Of a stretch of DNA of 64,000 bases, positions 25,793-37,597 are shown in pieces (position 1 is the first letter of the stretch; each line of letters begins with the position of its first letter). A program made the translations under genes and the position numbers. Location of the stretch: the NCBI RefSeq assembly GCF_030435805.1, contig NC_081295.1, positions 157,575,001 to 157,639,000 of the forward strand. The letters run 5' to 3'. Source of the stretch: Mustela lutreola (taxonomy: Eukaryota > Chordata > Mammalia > Carnivora > Mustelidae). Under the pieces are notes generated by a model. It saw nothing but the letters and a program-made list of their open reading frames with translations. It was not told the DNA's origin and did no database searches.

Positions 25793-25991
25793 GGGGTGCC
25801 TGGGTGGCTCAGTGGGTTAAGCCTCTACCTTCAGCTCGGGTCATGATCTCAGGGTCCTGGGATCGAGCCCCCATCAGGCTCTCTGCTCAGGAGGGAGCCT
25901 GCTTCCCCCTCTCTCTGCCTGCCTCTCTGTCTACTTGTGATCTCTCTCTCTCTGTGTCAAATAAATAAATAAAGACTTAAAAAAAAAAAAA
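25793..25991 (+). mobile_element. CAN-SINE
   Basis: Head GGGGTGCCTGGGTGGCTCAG, mustelid-type tail with a long A run. Perfect 15-bp duplication AAAGCTTTAGAATGA (25778-25792 and 25992-26006). It sits 40 bp from the reverse SINE at 25543-25752, giving a head-to-head pair. Confidence 0.95.
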
Positions 25992-26389
25992 AAAGCTTTA
26001 GAATGAAAAAAAATTCGCTCATTCCTAGGAAAAGACTGCTTGGTCTGTACCCATGGTGTCCAGTAGCCCAGATGCGGTTTGTTCAATCATTTCAACAATT
26101 CACTTCAGAGAACATATTTTTGCAAGTCAATCAATCAGTGACACCACAGCTTCTGAAAATCAGCCAATTCAGAATAACTCATCCCAATAAACACATCTAA
26201 GTCCCAACAAGGGACAACAGTCTGTTCCATGAAACCACGCTTCCACAGATGATGTCAGCCCCCTTGACCCCATTAAGACCCAGCAATACTGAACTCCGTG
26301 CTTCTCAAAGCGCCTAGAGAAGATCAGCAATCTCTTCTGTTTGGAAGGACTTTACCTAGTCAGCACACGTCTTCAGCTCTGTCCTCGAG

Positions 26390-26596
26390 TTTCAGATACT
26401 GAGTGATAGTGTCATCATTTTTTAACAAGTGGAACACAGGTGTTACTAAGTAATTCCACTCCTGGATACAGATCCTAAAGAAACGAGTGTTCACTCCACT
26501 AAAAACTAAATACATGTTCAGAGCAGATTTAGTCATAGTAACTCCAAAGTAGAAACAACCCAAATATCCATCAACTGCCTAACAAATAAATAGTAG
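26390..26596 (+). mobile_element. Old L1 3'-region fragment
   Basis: Phrases 'aattccactcctggatacag', 'gaaacaacccaaatatccat' and 'caactgcctaacaaataaat' belong to the end of ORF2 in old mammalian L1s. Diverged and short. Confidence 0.65.
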
Positions 26597-27390
26597 GACT
26601 GTGGTAGGCAGAATTCAAAGATGGCCCCATGATCTCTGTCCTCCAGTATTTCTCTTTTGACTGTTTGTTTCCACGGCAAAGGTATAATTAAGATCTAATT
26701 GTCAGAGCAGGCAGTCAGTGAGGCTCTAACAGGATGCCTGGAGGCCAGTAAGGAGGAGCTCATGGCCAGCTGTAGGGAAAGTCAGAGGCCCACCCTGGCA
26801 GTACTCCAAAACAAAGCCAAAAGAAGCCAAATCAAACTAGCACGAAACCTTGCTTCCACGAAATCCCCGCCCCAGGTAATGAATATTCCACCCCTTACTG
26901 ACAACTGTCAGTAAAAAAGACCCAAACTTCAGTGGGCAGCAATGCACTGGCGCTCTCACATCTCTGAGAAGGTGTCATTACTGTGTTGTGTCTGTCCTTA
27001 AATTCTTTATGTCACGAGACAAGACCCTTTGGCGATATCTTTGGGACCAGCTAAGTCAAAGCCTCAGGGCCTGGGGTCTCCCAAGTTCACCCAGCAACAT
27101 AATTAAGATTACAAATTAGTTGTCCTTATGACAGCAAGACTGCTCTCTGGGTGGGGCTAAACTACTTGCATGATTTCTTTAACAGTAGAGGATTCTTGAG
27201 CTGGTGGCAGAAGAGCGCATCAGATTTGAAGCATGAGGAGAATCTGAGGCACATCTGCTGGCTTGTCAACACAAGACGGAGCCTCGGGTAGAGGAAAGCA
27301 TGCCGCCTCTAGAAGCTGAGGCATGAGGGGGACCTCAGTTCTACCAAGAACTTCAGTCCTACAACCCCCAAAAATTGAATTTTGACAACT
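26597..27390 (+). mobile_element. MaLR-like (MLT1-type) LTR remnants
   Basis: 'tgtggtaggcagaattcaaa' with 'gatggcccca' at 26600, and 'gctggcttg' plus 'cctacaacccccaaaaattg' near 27255-27375, are phrases of ancient MaLR LTRs. Heavily decayed fossil; family assignment is from memory and the exact ends are unclear. Confidence 0.4.
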
Positions 27391-27534
27391 TATGACTTTA
27401 AGACTCTTGTGTTTTTTAAATATACTACATAGATTTGGTGCAGTTTATATTAAGCACTCAAAGTTTCCCTATTTGATTTCTCCTGATATCCTGGTTCCTG
27501 ACTGTGTTCTAAGACAGAGACCGTCGCCATTTAT

Positions 27535-28230
27535 TCACTCATTTTACTCAACAGATGGTCCCTGAGCACCTGTGACATAGCAGGCCACTTTGGGAGGCAC
27601 TAGTGATACGATGGTGAAAAAGAGAGGACCCCTCTCTGTTTTGCTGGCGCTTACATTCCAATAGAAAAGACAAACTAAAAGTAACATCAACAACAAAAGT
27701 GGGTAAGGAGGCAGACATATGAAATAAGGACTTGGTGACAGAAGTACTGTGAGGAAAACCAACCAAACCCTGAGGTACCAAATAAATGGAGGACCTGTGA
27801 AGACAGAGTGGTGGGAAGTGAGGTAACAACTAGGTGAAGCCCTTAAGAGTGAAAAGGAGTGACCCATGCAACCAGCAGAAGTGGGGACAGGAATAGCGCC
27901 CGACTCTGTTCAAAGGCCCTGAGGTAGAAGAGGTGTGGTCAAACAAATGAGAGGAGCCCGGAGTGGATCCAGACAAGTGAGAGAAGGTGGTAAAAACTGA
28001 GGCTGGCAAGACACGCCAGATCATGCAGGACCCAGGTGCCTGGACTTTAAGTGCAAAAGTCATGGAAGGCTTTTAAGAAAGGACGTGAAAAGACTGGATT
28101 GATGTGTCAAGAAGCCCTGTTCCTGGACAGTGAATGAGCTGAGGGAAGGAGGGTGGAGGCAGCCTGGAAGCACAAAAGCCCAGAGTGGAAAGAAGAGCTG
28201 AAAGAAGGGGGTAGAGCATATTGCACTGGA
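27535..28230 (+). repeat. Ancient mammalian interspersed repeat, family uncertain
   Basis: Phrases such as 'actcaacagatggtccctga', 'cttacattccaatagaaaag' and 'ccagatcatgcaggacccag' match a widespread old mammalian repeat. I cannot name the family safely. Confidence 0.45.
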
Positions 28231-28473
28231 TCTGGAAAGACTTCCACGGATGTATAACGTTACTGTATTCTTCAAGTTAGTTCAACTTTGAAAGATACTA
28301 ACAAAGCAAAAAGCTTAATCTTTGTAAAAAAGTGCTTCGGTCTTCGCACAGATGTTTCTGGAGCTGTGCTATGAGCTGGGTATGCACAGGAGTTTGTAGG
28401 TCACGGAGGGGCAGGGAAGATTTACAACTTGGTGAAACAGAAGTCATAACGTTGGAGGCGAGTTGGGTACGCG

Positions 28474-28496
28474 TAGGTAGGTAGGTAGGTAGGTAG
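28474..28496. repeat. (TAGG)n microsatellite
   Basis: Five TAGG units followed by a partial unit. Confidence 0.9.
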
Positions 28497-28839
28497 ATGC
28501 ACAGTCCCGAAGGAAGCCGGAGAGCTCATCCTAAGTCCAATATCCAGTTTCTGTGCGTTACGTGTCACCCACAAAAGAAGTCACTTCACAGATGCTCGGT
28601 GCCTGCTGGGTGTCAGCCAGCGAACACATGATAAAGGTGCGGAACTGCAGAATTTGTAAGAGAATTTCCTGTTACTTAACTAAAATCAGGAAGGAAAAGC
28701 CCAGAAGAGCATTTTTCTTACTGGCTTCCGCGTACTAGCAACAAGAGATTCGGAAACCCGTAAACCTCCGGGTGGTGGTGGTGCCCCAAGCACTATCAAG
28801 TTACAGTGACCAGTAAGTGGAGGAGCCACTGAACACCAC

Positions 28840-29640
28840 GAGGCATCGGGCAAGTCCGGAAGCGGCGTCCTCTCCCCGGGCGCCCCGCGACCAGGCACTG
28901 GACGGGGCCGGGACGGGCAGGAGGCCGGCTCCCGCTCGCACGGTCTGTGGCTGCGTCCGACGCCGCGACCCAGAGCGGGACAGACACTCACTCGGCGGGG
29001 CGCACAGGGCGGGCGTCGCGCGGCTGTCCGGGCGCTGCCACGCGCTGACGGCACGGCCGGCTCCATTCGCCGCCGCGACGCGCCGGTTTTGGAAGACACA
29101 CGCTCGGACTATTCCAGAACGACCACTCCCGAGGCTCGCTATTTCCTCCGAAACGTCGGCAGAAAAGAACACTCCATCACGCGAACACCGGCTAAACGGA
29201 GCGCGTGGGTACGCGGGTGCGGCCGCCCCCGGGCGCAGTCCCAGCCGGGTGCCCCCCGCCCCACACTCCGGCGCCCGCGGGGTCTCTCCCTCTCCTCGCG
29301 GCTGCAGGCGGCGTCCGGGGGCCAGGCCAGCGCCCACGGCTCCTCCCGCCTAGTCCAAGGCGCGGGCCCTCACTCTTCCCGGGGCCCGACACTCACCTCC
29401 CGCCCAGGGACGCTCCGGAGCCCCGGCAGGAGCAGCAGCCCGGCAACCCTGCAGCCCCGAAGGCCGGAAGTGCGTCAGCAGCCTGAGCCGCGTCGCCCTC
29501 CAAGAGCTTTCCTGTCCCCTCTAGGACGCCGGAGGGCGCTGCGTCTCGGTGGCCACCTCGGCCCGGCTCCCGCCCCGGAGCGCCAGTCCTTTGCGTTCTG
29601 GCGGCCTCAGACATGCGGCGGTCCCTCCAGCTCCGGTGCT
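28840..29640. promoter_or_regulatory. CpG island, probable ZSCAN31 promoter
   Basis: About 800 bp of dense CpG in an otherwise CpG-poor region, with an ETS-type site CCGGAAGTG at 29464-29472 and GC boxes. A minus-strand donor, GGGCGGGAG|GTGAGTGTCG (exon boundary at 29397), lies inside, pointing toward the SCAN exon at 18363. It is also the nearest island upstream of the plus-strand ZKSCAN3-like exons at 35.9 kb, so it may serve both directions. Inferred from composition and context. Confidence 0.7.
29397..29480 (-). other. ZSCAN31: Probable noncoding first exon of ZSCAN31
   Basis: Minus-strand GC-rich segment ending in a strong donor (GGGAG|GTGAGTG at 29397/29396) and containing the ETS-type site. 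The 5' limit is unknown; 29480 is a guess. Its assignment to ZSCAN31 rests on strand and position. Confidence 0.5.
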
Positions 29641-29970
29641 CGGCCCTGGTGTCGGCAGCACGACCGGAGACGGCGGTCGTGAGGCTGAGGATGCAGGGTT
29701 TTGCTGCGACTGTGGTCTGGAGTCGAGGAGCCGAGGATGGGCCGCGGACAGGTGCACACGCAGCGACACAAAGCTGACGCGGAGGTGAAGTGAAACACGC
29801 GCTGGAGTCGACTACGGCGCAGTTACCGCTGTGCCCGCGGAACACAGGCACCCGTGCTAAGCCGGACCGGCGGCCCTCCCCGGGAGCGTCGGCCGAGGGC
29901 CTGGGAGCGTCGGAGGAGGATGGGGGAGGAGCGCGCGGGAGCCTGGGGGAGGGGCGGGGACCGGGAGAGG

Positions 29971-30200
29971 CCACCGGGGCATCCGCGGAGTCCCACCGGG
30001 GCATCCGCGGAGTCCCACCGGGGCATCCGGGGAGTCCCACCGGGGCATCCGCGGAGTCCCACCGGGGCATCCGGGGAGTCCCACCGGGGCATCCGGGGAG
30101 TCCCACCGGGGCATCCGGGGAGTCCCATCGGGGCATCCGGGGAGTCCCACCGGGGCATCCGGGGAGTCCCATCGGGGCATCCGGGGAGTCCCACCGGGGG
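29971..30200. repeat. 22-bp GC-rich minisatellite, ten units
   Basis: Ten full units of CCACCGGGGCATCCGSGGAGTC plus a partial eleventh. Two variable sites: GCGG or GGGG, and CACC or CATC. The last unit runs straight into a reverse SINE remnant (CCGGGGGCTCAATCTCAC). Because 22 is not a multiple of three, long repetitive reading frames open on both strands; these are not genes. Confidence 0.95.
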
Positions 30201-30269
30201 CTCAATCTCACAACCCTGAGCCGAAATCAACAGTCAGACGCTCAACAGACTGAACCTCCCAGGTGCCCC
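30198..30269 (-). mobile_element. Truncated CAN-SINE fused to the minisatellite
   Basis: Only the head side of a reverse SINE remains (GGCTCAATCTCACAACCCTGAG to CCAGGTGCCCC). The tail side is replaced by the minisatellite. Confidence 0.85.
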
Positions 30270-30327
30270 ATCAAACTCATTTTATATTTGTTGATATTTG
30301 GGTAAACCTTCAGCAAGTTTCTTCTAA

Positions 30328-30526
30328 GGGGGCCTGGATGGCTCAACTGCTTGAGCCTCGACTCCTGGTTTTGGCTTGGGTCATGATCTCATGGATCATG
30401 GCATCGAGGCCTGCATGGGGCTCCCTGCTCAGTGGGGAGTCTGCTGGAGATTCTCTCCCTCTGCCCCTCCCCCCACAAGCACTCCCTCTCTCAAATAAAT
30501 AAATCTTAAAAAAAAAAAAAAAAAAA
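30328..30526 (+). mobile_element. CAN-SINE, older subfamily
   Basis: Diverged head GGGGCCTGGATGGCTCAACT, body with 'tctccctctgcccctccccc', tail TCAAATAAATAAATC plus poly-A. Abuts L1 sequence on the right. Confidence 0.9.
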
Positions 30527-30529
30527 CAA

Positions 30530-31560
30530 TAAAAATGGGCATTAGACATAAATGGACATTTCTCCAGAGAAGACATGCCAATGGCTAACATACACCTAAA
30601 AAGATGCCCAATATCACCCATCATCAGAGAAATGAAAATCAAAACCACAATGATGTCATACCTGTCAGAATGGCGAAACTCAAAAAACATAAGAAACAAC
30701 AAAATGTTGGCGAGTTTGTGGAGAAAAGGAACCCTTGTGCTCTATTGGTGGGAATGTAAACTGGCACAGTCACTGTGGAAAACAATATGGAGGCTCCTTG
30801 AAAAATTAAAACAGAACTACCATATAATCTCATAACTCCACTACTGGGTATTTGTCCAAAGTAAATGAAATCAGTAATTCAAAAAGATATATGCACCCTT
30901 ATGTTCATAGCAGCATTATTTACAACAGCAAATACATGGAAGCAGCTCATATGTCTATTGATAGATGAGTGGTTAAAGAAGAATGGTATATTCATGTATA
31001 TAAATGGAACAGAGTATTGCTCAACCATAACAAAGAATGAAATCTTGCCATTTGCAATGATATGGATGGACCTAGAATGTATAATGTTAAGTGAAAAAAG
31101 TCACAGAAACACAAATACCATATGATTTATTTTTAAGATCTTATTTATTTATTTATTTGACAGAGAGAGACATAGAGAAAGAGGGAACACAAGCAGGGGG
31201 AGTGGGAGAGGGAGAAGCAGGCTTCCCACCAAGCAGGGAGCCCGATGTGGGGCTCAATCCCAAGACCCCAGGACCATGACCAGAGCTGAAGACAGACCCC
31301 TAACAACTCATCCACCCAGGCGCCCCTGATTTCACACTCATGTGTGGAATTTAAGAAACAAAACAAATGATCAAAGTAAAAACAGAGACAAAGAAACCAC
31401 ACTCTTAAATATACAGTGGTGGGAGGATGGGTGAAGCAGGGGAAGGGGATTAAGGAAACACTTATTGTGATAAGCACTGAATAATGTACAGAATTGTTGA
31501 GCCACACATTGTACATCTGAAACTAATATAACACTGTACGGTAATCACACTGGTATTAAA
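30530..31560 (+). mobile_element. L1 3' end, older subfamily
   Basis: ORF2 C-terminal text ('acatttctccagagaagaca', 'gaacccttgtgctctattgg') through the 3' end ('aacactgtacggtaatcaca'), split by the SINE at 31129-31326. More diverged than the carnivore L1 at 1-6092. Confidence 0.88.
31129..31326 (-). mobile_element. CAN-SINE, reverse, in L1
   Basis: Ends CCAGGCGCCCC; TGATTT duplicated on both sides (31123-31128 and 31327-31332). The L1 sentence 'catatgatttcacactcatg' continues across it. Confidence 0.92.
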
Positions 31561-31574
31561 CAAGCAAAGAAGTA

Positions 31575-31985
31575 AAAACCATGGAGATCTAAAATGCACA
31601 TGGGACATTCTCAAAGATAGACTTATGGTAAGTCATAAAACAAGCCTCAGCAAATTTCAAGTGATTAAAATCATACAGAGTATGTTCTCCAACCACACTG
31701 GGATGAAATTAGAAATCAATAATCAAAGGAAATTTGGGGAATTCACATATATTTGGAAATTAGGCAACACACTCCTAAGTAATCAATGAGTCAGAGATGA
31801 AACTTCAAGGGAAATTAGAAAATACTTCAAGATGCCTATTAACAAAATAACAGTATACCAAAATGTATGGGATGTAGCTAAAGCCATGCTTAGCGGGAAA
31901 CTGATAGCTGTAAGCACCTGTATCAAAAAAGAAAGATCTCAGCATAAGGAGCTAGATAAAGAACTAAACTCAAAGCAAGTAGAAC
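31575..31985 (+). mobile_element. L1 ORF2 fragment
   Basis: Text such as 'ctccaaccacactgggatga' and 'gggatgtagctaaagccatg' is L1 ORF2 sequence upstream of the part at 30530-31560, yet it lies downstream of it. It is therefore a separate copy or a rearrangement. AT-rich repeats follow to about 32080. Confidence 0.75.
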
Positions 31986-32467
31986 ATATAAACGTGTATG
32001 TACATATGTATATAGAGGATACAGATATAGAGAATATATAGAGATATGTATCTATACACAGAATATAGAAGAATGTATGTATCATAAACTCAAAGCAAAG
32101 AGAACAGGGGGTACTCCTAACAGGATTCGCATTTGCCTCTGTCAGGTAAGAGGCGAGTAACTTTAAACTGAATGCATGATTCGAGACTTTTTGGCCCATC
32201 TCAGTTTTGTGGATTTGGAAGGCAAATCTGTGCGAGAGCGACCTTGTAGTTACAATTGTCAGGCACTGTTTTGTTCTGTTCTGTTCATACCGAGGCAACT
32301 TCCTTCCCAGTCTGCAGCAGGTAGATGTGGGAAGGAGTCGGGTTACTTTGGGTCCATGGCTGCATCTGCCCCATGGAAGCTGCGTTTATCAAAGGAGGGT
32401 CTCTTAGCAGATGCTTACCTTAGACAGGCTTGCAGCTTTGTCTTATACTTTCAAGACCGTCAGACTG

Positions 32468-32640
32468 GGGGTGGCTGGAGGCCTCAGTGGGTTGAGCCTT
32501 CGCCTTTGGCTCAGGTCATGTTCTCAGGGTTCTGGGATCGAACTCCGCATCGGGCTCTCTGCTCAGCGGGGAGCCTGCCTCCTCTCTGCCTACTTGTGAT
32601 TTCTATCAAATAAATAAATAAAATCTTAAAAAAAAAAAAA
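32468..32640 (+). mobile_element. CAN-SINE
   Basis: Head diverged (GGGGTGGCTGGAGGCCTCAG), mustelid-type tail. Duplication AAGACCgTCAGACTG / AAGACCaTCAGACTG (32453-32467 and 32641-32655). Confidence 0.93.
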
Positions 32641-32655
32641 AAGACCATCAGACTG

Positions 32656-34903
32656 AAGATCAAGTTTTTGTTTGGCAAAAGGTCTCAGGATAAAAATCAG
32701 CCTAAGTACTTGCTCGCCTCTCTGAACTTTCACTTCTACTTAGATTTTACATAGAGAATCCTTACTATCTTAGGAGCTCTGCAATGCTTTTAAGAAGTTA
32801 CTTCTAAATAATGCATGCTGCACGGGTTGTTTTTGCTAAGAGTGGGTCTGAATAATTAAGCTCATGTTTCAGAAATGGAAAAATACCCTTTCTTTTATAA
32901 ACCCACTGAAATCTTTTTTTTTGTTTTTGTCCTTGCCATATTCCACTGAAACTTCTTGATTTCCACGTTTCCAACTCTAGTGATAAATTGTCATCTTAGC
33001 CTCTTGGCAACCTTTCCCGTTTTTTAATACTCCTTCTTCCTTGAAACACACTCTTCTTTGGGGCACCAGTCTCCCTCTCACAGTTTTCTACCTGGTTGTT
33101 TACTGCATCGTTTCCATTGTGGATCCTATCTAGATCATTTCACTCTCTAAATGTGGGATTTTAGACTTCATTGATTCTTGGAGTGAACCTATTGCTTGGT
33201 GGTCAGCTCCTTCTGTCACAACTGAGGCACACATTCCCCCCACTGCTTCAGTGAATGAGAAGTTCTTGATACACATCATTCGGGCACAAGGACAACTCCA
33301 CAGCTCAAGATCATGCCCCCAAACATGGCCCGTCATGTTCAGCGGCCACTGACTTCTGAGGGCTTTGTGCAATGTTGACTCCTTGCTTTGAGGCAAGACA
33401 CTCCCAAGGACAATTGCTCTGATTCCAGAGCTCCTTGCAGAATTTGTTGATGTGTCTTTTCAACCTTCCTCTCCACCCAATAGTGCTTCTCTACGGCACT
33501 CAATAAATGTCTTGCACATACATCTCAGAATCTCTTACCTAGAGAACTGAACCTACATTTGTGTAGGTTCTGTGCCTCAGCGGACTGCTCTATAAAATGG
33601 GGAGAGAATGAGGTCACCTAACCCACGGGCTTGTGAACGACCCGCGAGTTACGGTGAGTAAGGCCCCTAAGACAGTGCCAGGCACGGAGTAAGAACTGCT
33701 TAAAGATTTGCCATGGTTATTACTGTGGTTCTTTCTAATTATGAAAGCGCATTCTCTCTCATGCGTGGTCTTGGCTTTTATGACGTTTCTTTAAACCTTA
33801 CCTTCCATCAGTTCTCTTTGTAATGGATGCTGTCTCTATTTTAAGAGGGAGAAGTAAAATACAGAAAAATCTGCCCCTAAGCAAAGACCCACACTGGTTT
33901 GTGTTGTGATGCTTACGATCCCCAAGGCGTTACAGTTTGGGGATGCCTTTTCCTTGGGGCCGCCTGGATTCAGCAGGAGCAAGAATGGTTTTTAACAGTG
34001 AAGGTGGAGGGCCTCATGTATTAGGAATGAGGGTCTGGCCCAGTGCCGGACATGTGCCAGCGTCTGAGCTCGAGAGTCCAGAATTCTGGCCCGATGTACT
34101 TCAGTACAGACCTTATGTGTTTCTGTGTTGTTAAGTGTGGGAAAATTAGTTCATATTAACACTGCTAACTCCAATCCAAATGACAGGGTTCACACCAGAT
34201 TGGTTTTTTTCTGGATTTGTAATTCTCTTCTCTGATAATCAGCAACTTTGCTCGCATTACCTTCCATACGTTTCCTTATTTGACCAACACTGCCTCTTTT
34301 TAAAGTTTCTCAATCCGGTGCCTTCTCACTCCGTTCCCCTGGCTGAAACCCCAAATAGGACAGGCGGTGACATGTGAATAGGGATGTGAAATAGGTGGTG
34401 GTAGTTCTCCCGTCATTCCCGCCTCCCCCACCCCCACGACACCCTCCTCACACCACAGAGGCTCCAAAGTGGCCCCCAAAGTGGGCTCCCACCTCCCGTG
34501 ACCCCACCTAAATGCTTTTACACTGTTAATGCAGGAAGGAAAGTAGGAAGGTAGGACTTGGTTTTTAAATGCAGCAGGGGGTGGATCTCAAACATTTCAG
34601 ATGAACCTTGAATTCAACAACCACGGTCTTTTGGCCATTTTCTTTCATTCTTCTCTCCCCTCCCTCTCCTCCTCCTCTCCCCTTCCCCCCACTCCCCTTC
34701 CCTCCTCTCCCCGACTTTCATTTTTCTCTCATTCTCCTTTCTTTTCGTAAAGAAAACCCAGCGACAATCTTATCTGTTTACCAATTAATACAAATACTTC
34801 AGTGTGAATTTCTAAAAAGGACCTTAATGTAATCTTTTTATTAGACTCAACAAAATCAACAGTAATTCCTAAATATTGCTGTGTTCAAGTTTTCCTAATT
34901 ATT
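32656..34903. other. Mostly unrecognised, with one MIR relic
   Basis: No gene recognised. A pyrimidine-rich tract lies at about 34650-34710 and a MIR at 33570-33725. The stretch 32900-33480 may be an ancient repeat, but I cannot name it. Confidence 0.4.
33570..33725 (+). mobile_element. MIR relic
   Basis: 'ctgtgcctcagcgg', 'ctataaaatggggaga' and 'cagtgccaggcacggagtaa' follow the MIR core and tail sentence. Confidence 0.7.
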
Positions 34904-34909
34904 TGAAAT

Positions 34910-35022
34910 GATTTTTTTAAGATTTTATTTTTAAGTAATCTCTATACTCAAAGTGGGTCTCAAAGCCATGACTCTGAGATCAAGAGCTGCGTGTTCTACC
35001 AATGGAGCCAGCCAGGTGCCCC
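34910..35022 (-). mobile_element. Short old CAN-SINE, reverse
   Basis: The short form lacking the TC-rich body: 'taagattttatttttaagta', ending CCAGGTGCCCC. TGAAAT is duplicated at 34904-34909 and 35023-35028. Confidence 0.85.
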
Positions 35023-35110
35023 TGAAATAGGTCTTTTTTACAGCTGTTTTTCCTTATAGGATCCGAAAATAACTTACCACTTGCATTCGGTTGATTTGTC
35101 TACTAAGTCT

Positions 35111-35319
35111 CTTATTTATTTATTTTAAATATTTTATTTATCTTAGAGGAAGTATGAGCTGGGGAGGCAGGAAGGAGCAAAGCAGAGGGACAGGCAGATT
35201 CTGGGCTGCGGGCGGAGCCCAACCCAGGGCTCGACTACAGGACCCTGAGATTCCAGGGCCTGAGATCATGATCTGAGCCGAAGGCAGATGCTTAGCCAAT
35301 GGAGCCGCGCAGGTGCCCC
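35111..35319 (-). mobile_element. CAN-SINE, reverse
   Basis: 'tatttatcttagaggaagta' start, 'gcagattctgggctgcgggc' body, ending GCAGGTGCCCC. No clear target duplication; older copy. Confidence 0.87.
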
Positions 35320-35910
35320 AACTCAGTTCCTTTGATCTATGACAGTTTTCCTTACCCCTCTCCTCCTTTAAAAAAAAAAAAAAAATTATTTATGGAACAA
35401 TTTCAGTCTTCTGTCCTATAAAATGTCTCACACTCTTAGCTGATTGCTTATTTTAGTATCTTTAACTTACTAGTTTTCAAACTCAGCTGCACATTGGAAT
35501 CATCTAAAAAAATTTAAGTTAGTAAATGCCCAGGTCCCCCCCACCCCCACAGACTGATGTAATTGATCTTGGTTCACCCAAGGTATCAGGTTATTTTTAA
35601 AGTTCTCTAATTATTCCAATGTGTAGAAAATTTGAAAAACCTTCATTTAATTTGTTTCTGTATTTCACCTGTTTGCTGGTATTTGGATCTAGAGACTTGA
35701 TGAGACTCAGTTTCACTGACTTAGGCAAGATTTGTGGATGTAGCAGTGTCCTCAGAGCTCCCCAGCAATGTCCTTGAGCCCTGGGCACAGGGAGATGAGG
35801 GACTGCTAACACTTCACTGGTTGATACCGCTCTCCCACAAGCAGGAATCTTCTGCAGAAGTACAGCTGCCCACTAGCGTGAGGCCCAAGTCCCTGCCTTG
35901 GCCCAGGATA

Positions 35911-36318
35911 TCTCGAGAATCGAAGGAAGGCACAGCCCTGGACAGCCAATCTGCAAAGAACCAGATTGGGCTTCTGGTCGTAAAGGAGGAAGAGGAAGAG
36001 GCCTCTGCCGTGGTGGGGGAGGCCAACCCTGTACAGTGTTCAGAAAACTCCTGCTGGCGCTTCTGGGGCTTCCGCTACCCCGAGGCCCAGGGGCCCCACG
36101 AGGCGCTGAGCCGGCTGCGGGAGCTCTGCCGACGCTGGCTGCGGCCCAAGATGCACAGCAAGGAGCAGATCGTGGAGCTGCTGGTGCTGGAGCAGTTTCT
36201 GACCATCCTGCCCGAGGAGCTGCAGGCCTGGGTGCGGGAGCAGCAGCCGGAGAGCGGCGACGAGGTGGTGGTGCTCCTGGAGTATCTGCAGAGGCATCTG
36301 GAGGAGCCAGGGCCGCAG
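35911..36318 (+). other. ZKSCAN3: SCAN-domain exon of the ZKSCAN3-like locus
   Basis: The reading frame is open throughout, and the SCAN core ([60 protein letters not shown]) is well kept, which suggests recent loss or continuing use of the domain. An extra Trp/Cys-rich stretch ([12 protein letters not shown]) precedes it. Confidence 0.82.
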
Positions 36319-37311
36319 GTAGAGGCGAAGGGCTTCGTGTCAGAGACGAGCTCTGTCTCTTCCTGAAGTCTCAGCATCGGAGTGAGGGTCGTTTCTGGAA
36401 GACCCACAAGTTCTCAGTGTCTTTTCGTGTCATAAACCTCTTTGCCCCTTCGGAGTACTGGTATTTTTAAGAACATGAAGGATTAGAAAAGAACTCGATT
36501 GTACTGAAACACAGTTAGCCAAGCGTGAAACAATTCAGTGATAAAATTATCTATATGTTCTTTAAAATTAATGCACCAAATAGTAAGACCAAGGGACAGG
36601 CCCAGTAACGGAAAGAGTTTCCAAGTTTTTTAAGCATGAATGACTTTGACAATGTCTGCCCGGCTGTGATGTGGTATGAAAACATCTGTACTTTCTACTG
36701 GTGACTCAGTCCTATGGCTTAACACCACATTGGTTTGTTGCTTCCATTTAAAATGGAAGGAAATGCCAAATTTCTCTTAGAGGCTAGGAATCATTAAAAT
36801 GCTTTTTTCTCGACCACTTGAGTGGGAGTTCAAGAATCTCAGGCTCAAAAACAGCCCTGCGTCTTCTATGAGCTTGTGTCCTCCGTACGCTGACTTGTGG
36901 ATGTTCCTTCAGAGGACACATGGCGGAGCCCTCCAGGCAGTGACCCGGTGCCCAGGGCTGTGGACTGGGATCTGCGGCCTGCCAGCCCTTGAGCACTGAA
37001 GTCGTTTCAAGGGTCTTAGCTTCAGGCTCCTCATTCTCCACAGAAGTGGTTAAGTCTGAGCTCCATGGGAGAAAGTAACTAGAAAACAGTTGTTTATAAA
37101 TTTCTGAAAGGAAGCCTGCTTTTTGTGGGGACAAACCACGTACAGCATTCTGAGTCAGGTGATTGTACGTACTGATTATTGGTCCCAAAGCCCTGTAAGC
37201 AAGAAATGTTGCCCTCAACTTTTCAGATACAAAGAGACAGGAGTATTCTGGAAACTTAACACTAGCTCCCAAAGTCTTCATAAGAGCACAACGTATGTAA
37301 CGAGGGAGCAC

Positions 37312-37550
37312 GCTATAGTGGCTAAGAGCATGGGCTCTGGGGTCCCTCTGCCTGACCCCCCCCCCCCACTAGCATCACCACTGATTAGCTGGATGACCTT
37401 GGGCAAGTTGCTTCAACTCTGGGCCTCCATTACCTCAGCACAGATAATAGTAGTTCCTCGCTCATAGAGCTGTTGCTACCTGCATTCAATGAATCATGAT
37501 TCATAAGGTTCTTAGAACTAGTGCCTGGAAAACAGAAAGTACTAGCACAG
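37312..37550 (+). mobile_element. MIR relic
   Basis: 'agtggctaagagcatgggct', 'gctggatgaccttgggcaag' and 'agaactagtgcctggaaaac' are the MIR sentence from head to tail. A pure C run (about 37357-37368) interrupts it. Confidence 0.88.
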
Positions 37551-37597
37551 AGAAAGCATACTAGAAGTTCTGATGAATCAGTAAGTGAAACTTCCAG

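Noticed and set aside
28801-29682. Arg/Pro/Ala-rich frames of up to 197 codons on both strands around 29 kb
   Set aside because: CpG-island artefact; they overlap each other on opposite strands and lack any recognised domain.
29971-30200. Possible CRISPR-like array
   Set aside because: Units are contiguous with no spacers, in a mammalian genome; it is a minisatellite. The array at 9221-9490 has spacers, but they are short and part of a diverging tandem repeat.
29393-30305. Long repetitive reading frames on both strands (up to 272 codons on the minus strand)
   Set aside because: They are products of the 22-bp GC-rich minisatellite, whose length is not a multiple of three and which opens several frames at once. 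No domain and no gene-like codon use.
35734-35907. Upstream extension of the ZKSCAN3-like SCAN frame to 35734
   Set aside because: The frame is open back to about 35725 but would begin with GTG, not ATG, and the added residues do not match the family; it is probably intron or 5' untranslated sequence.
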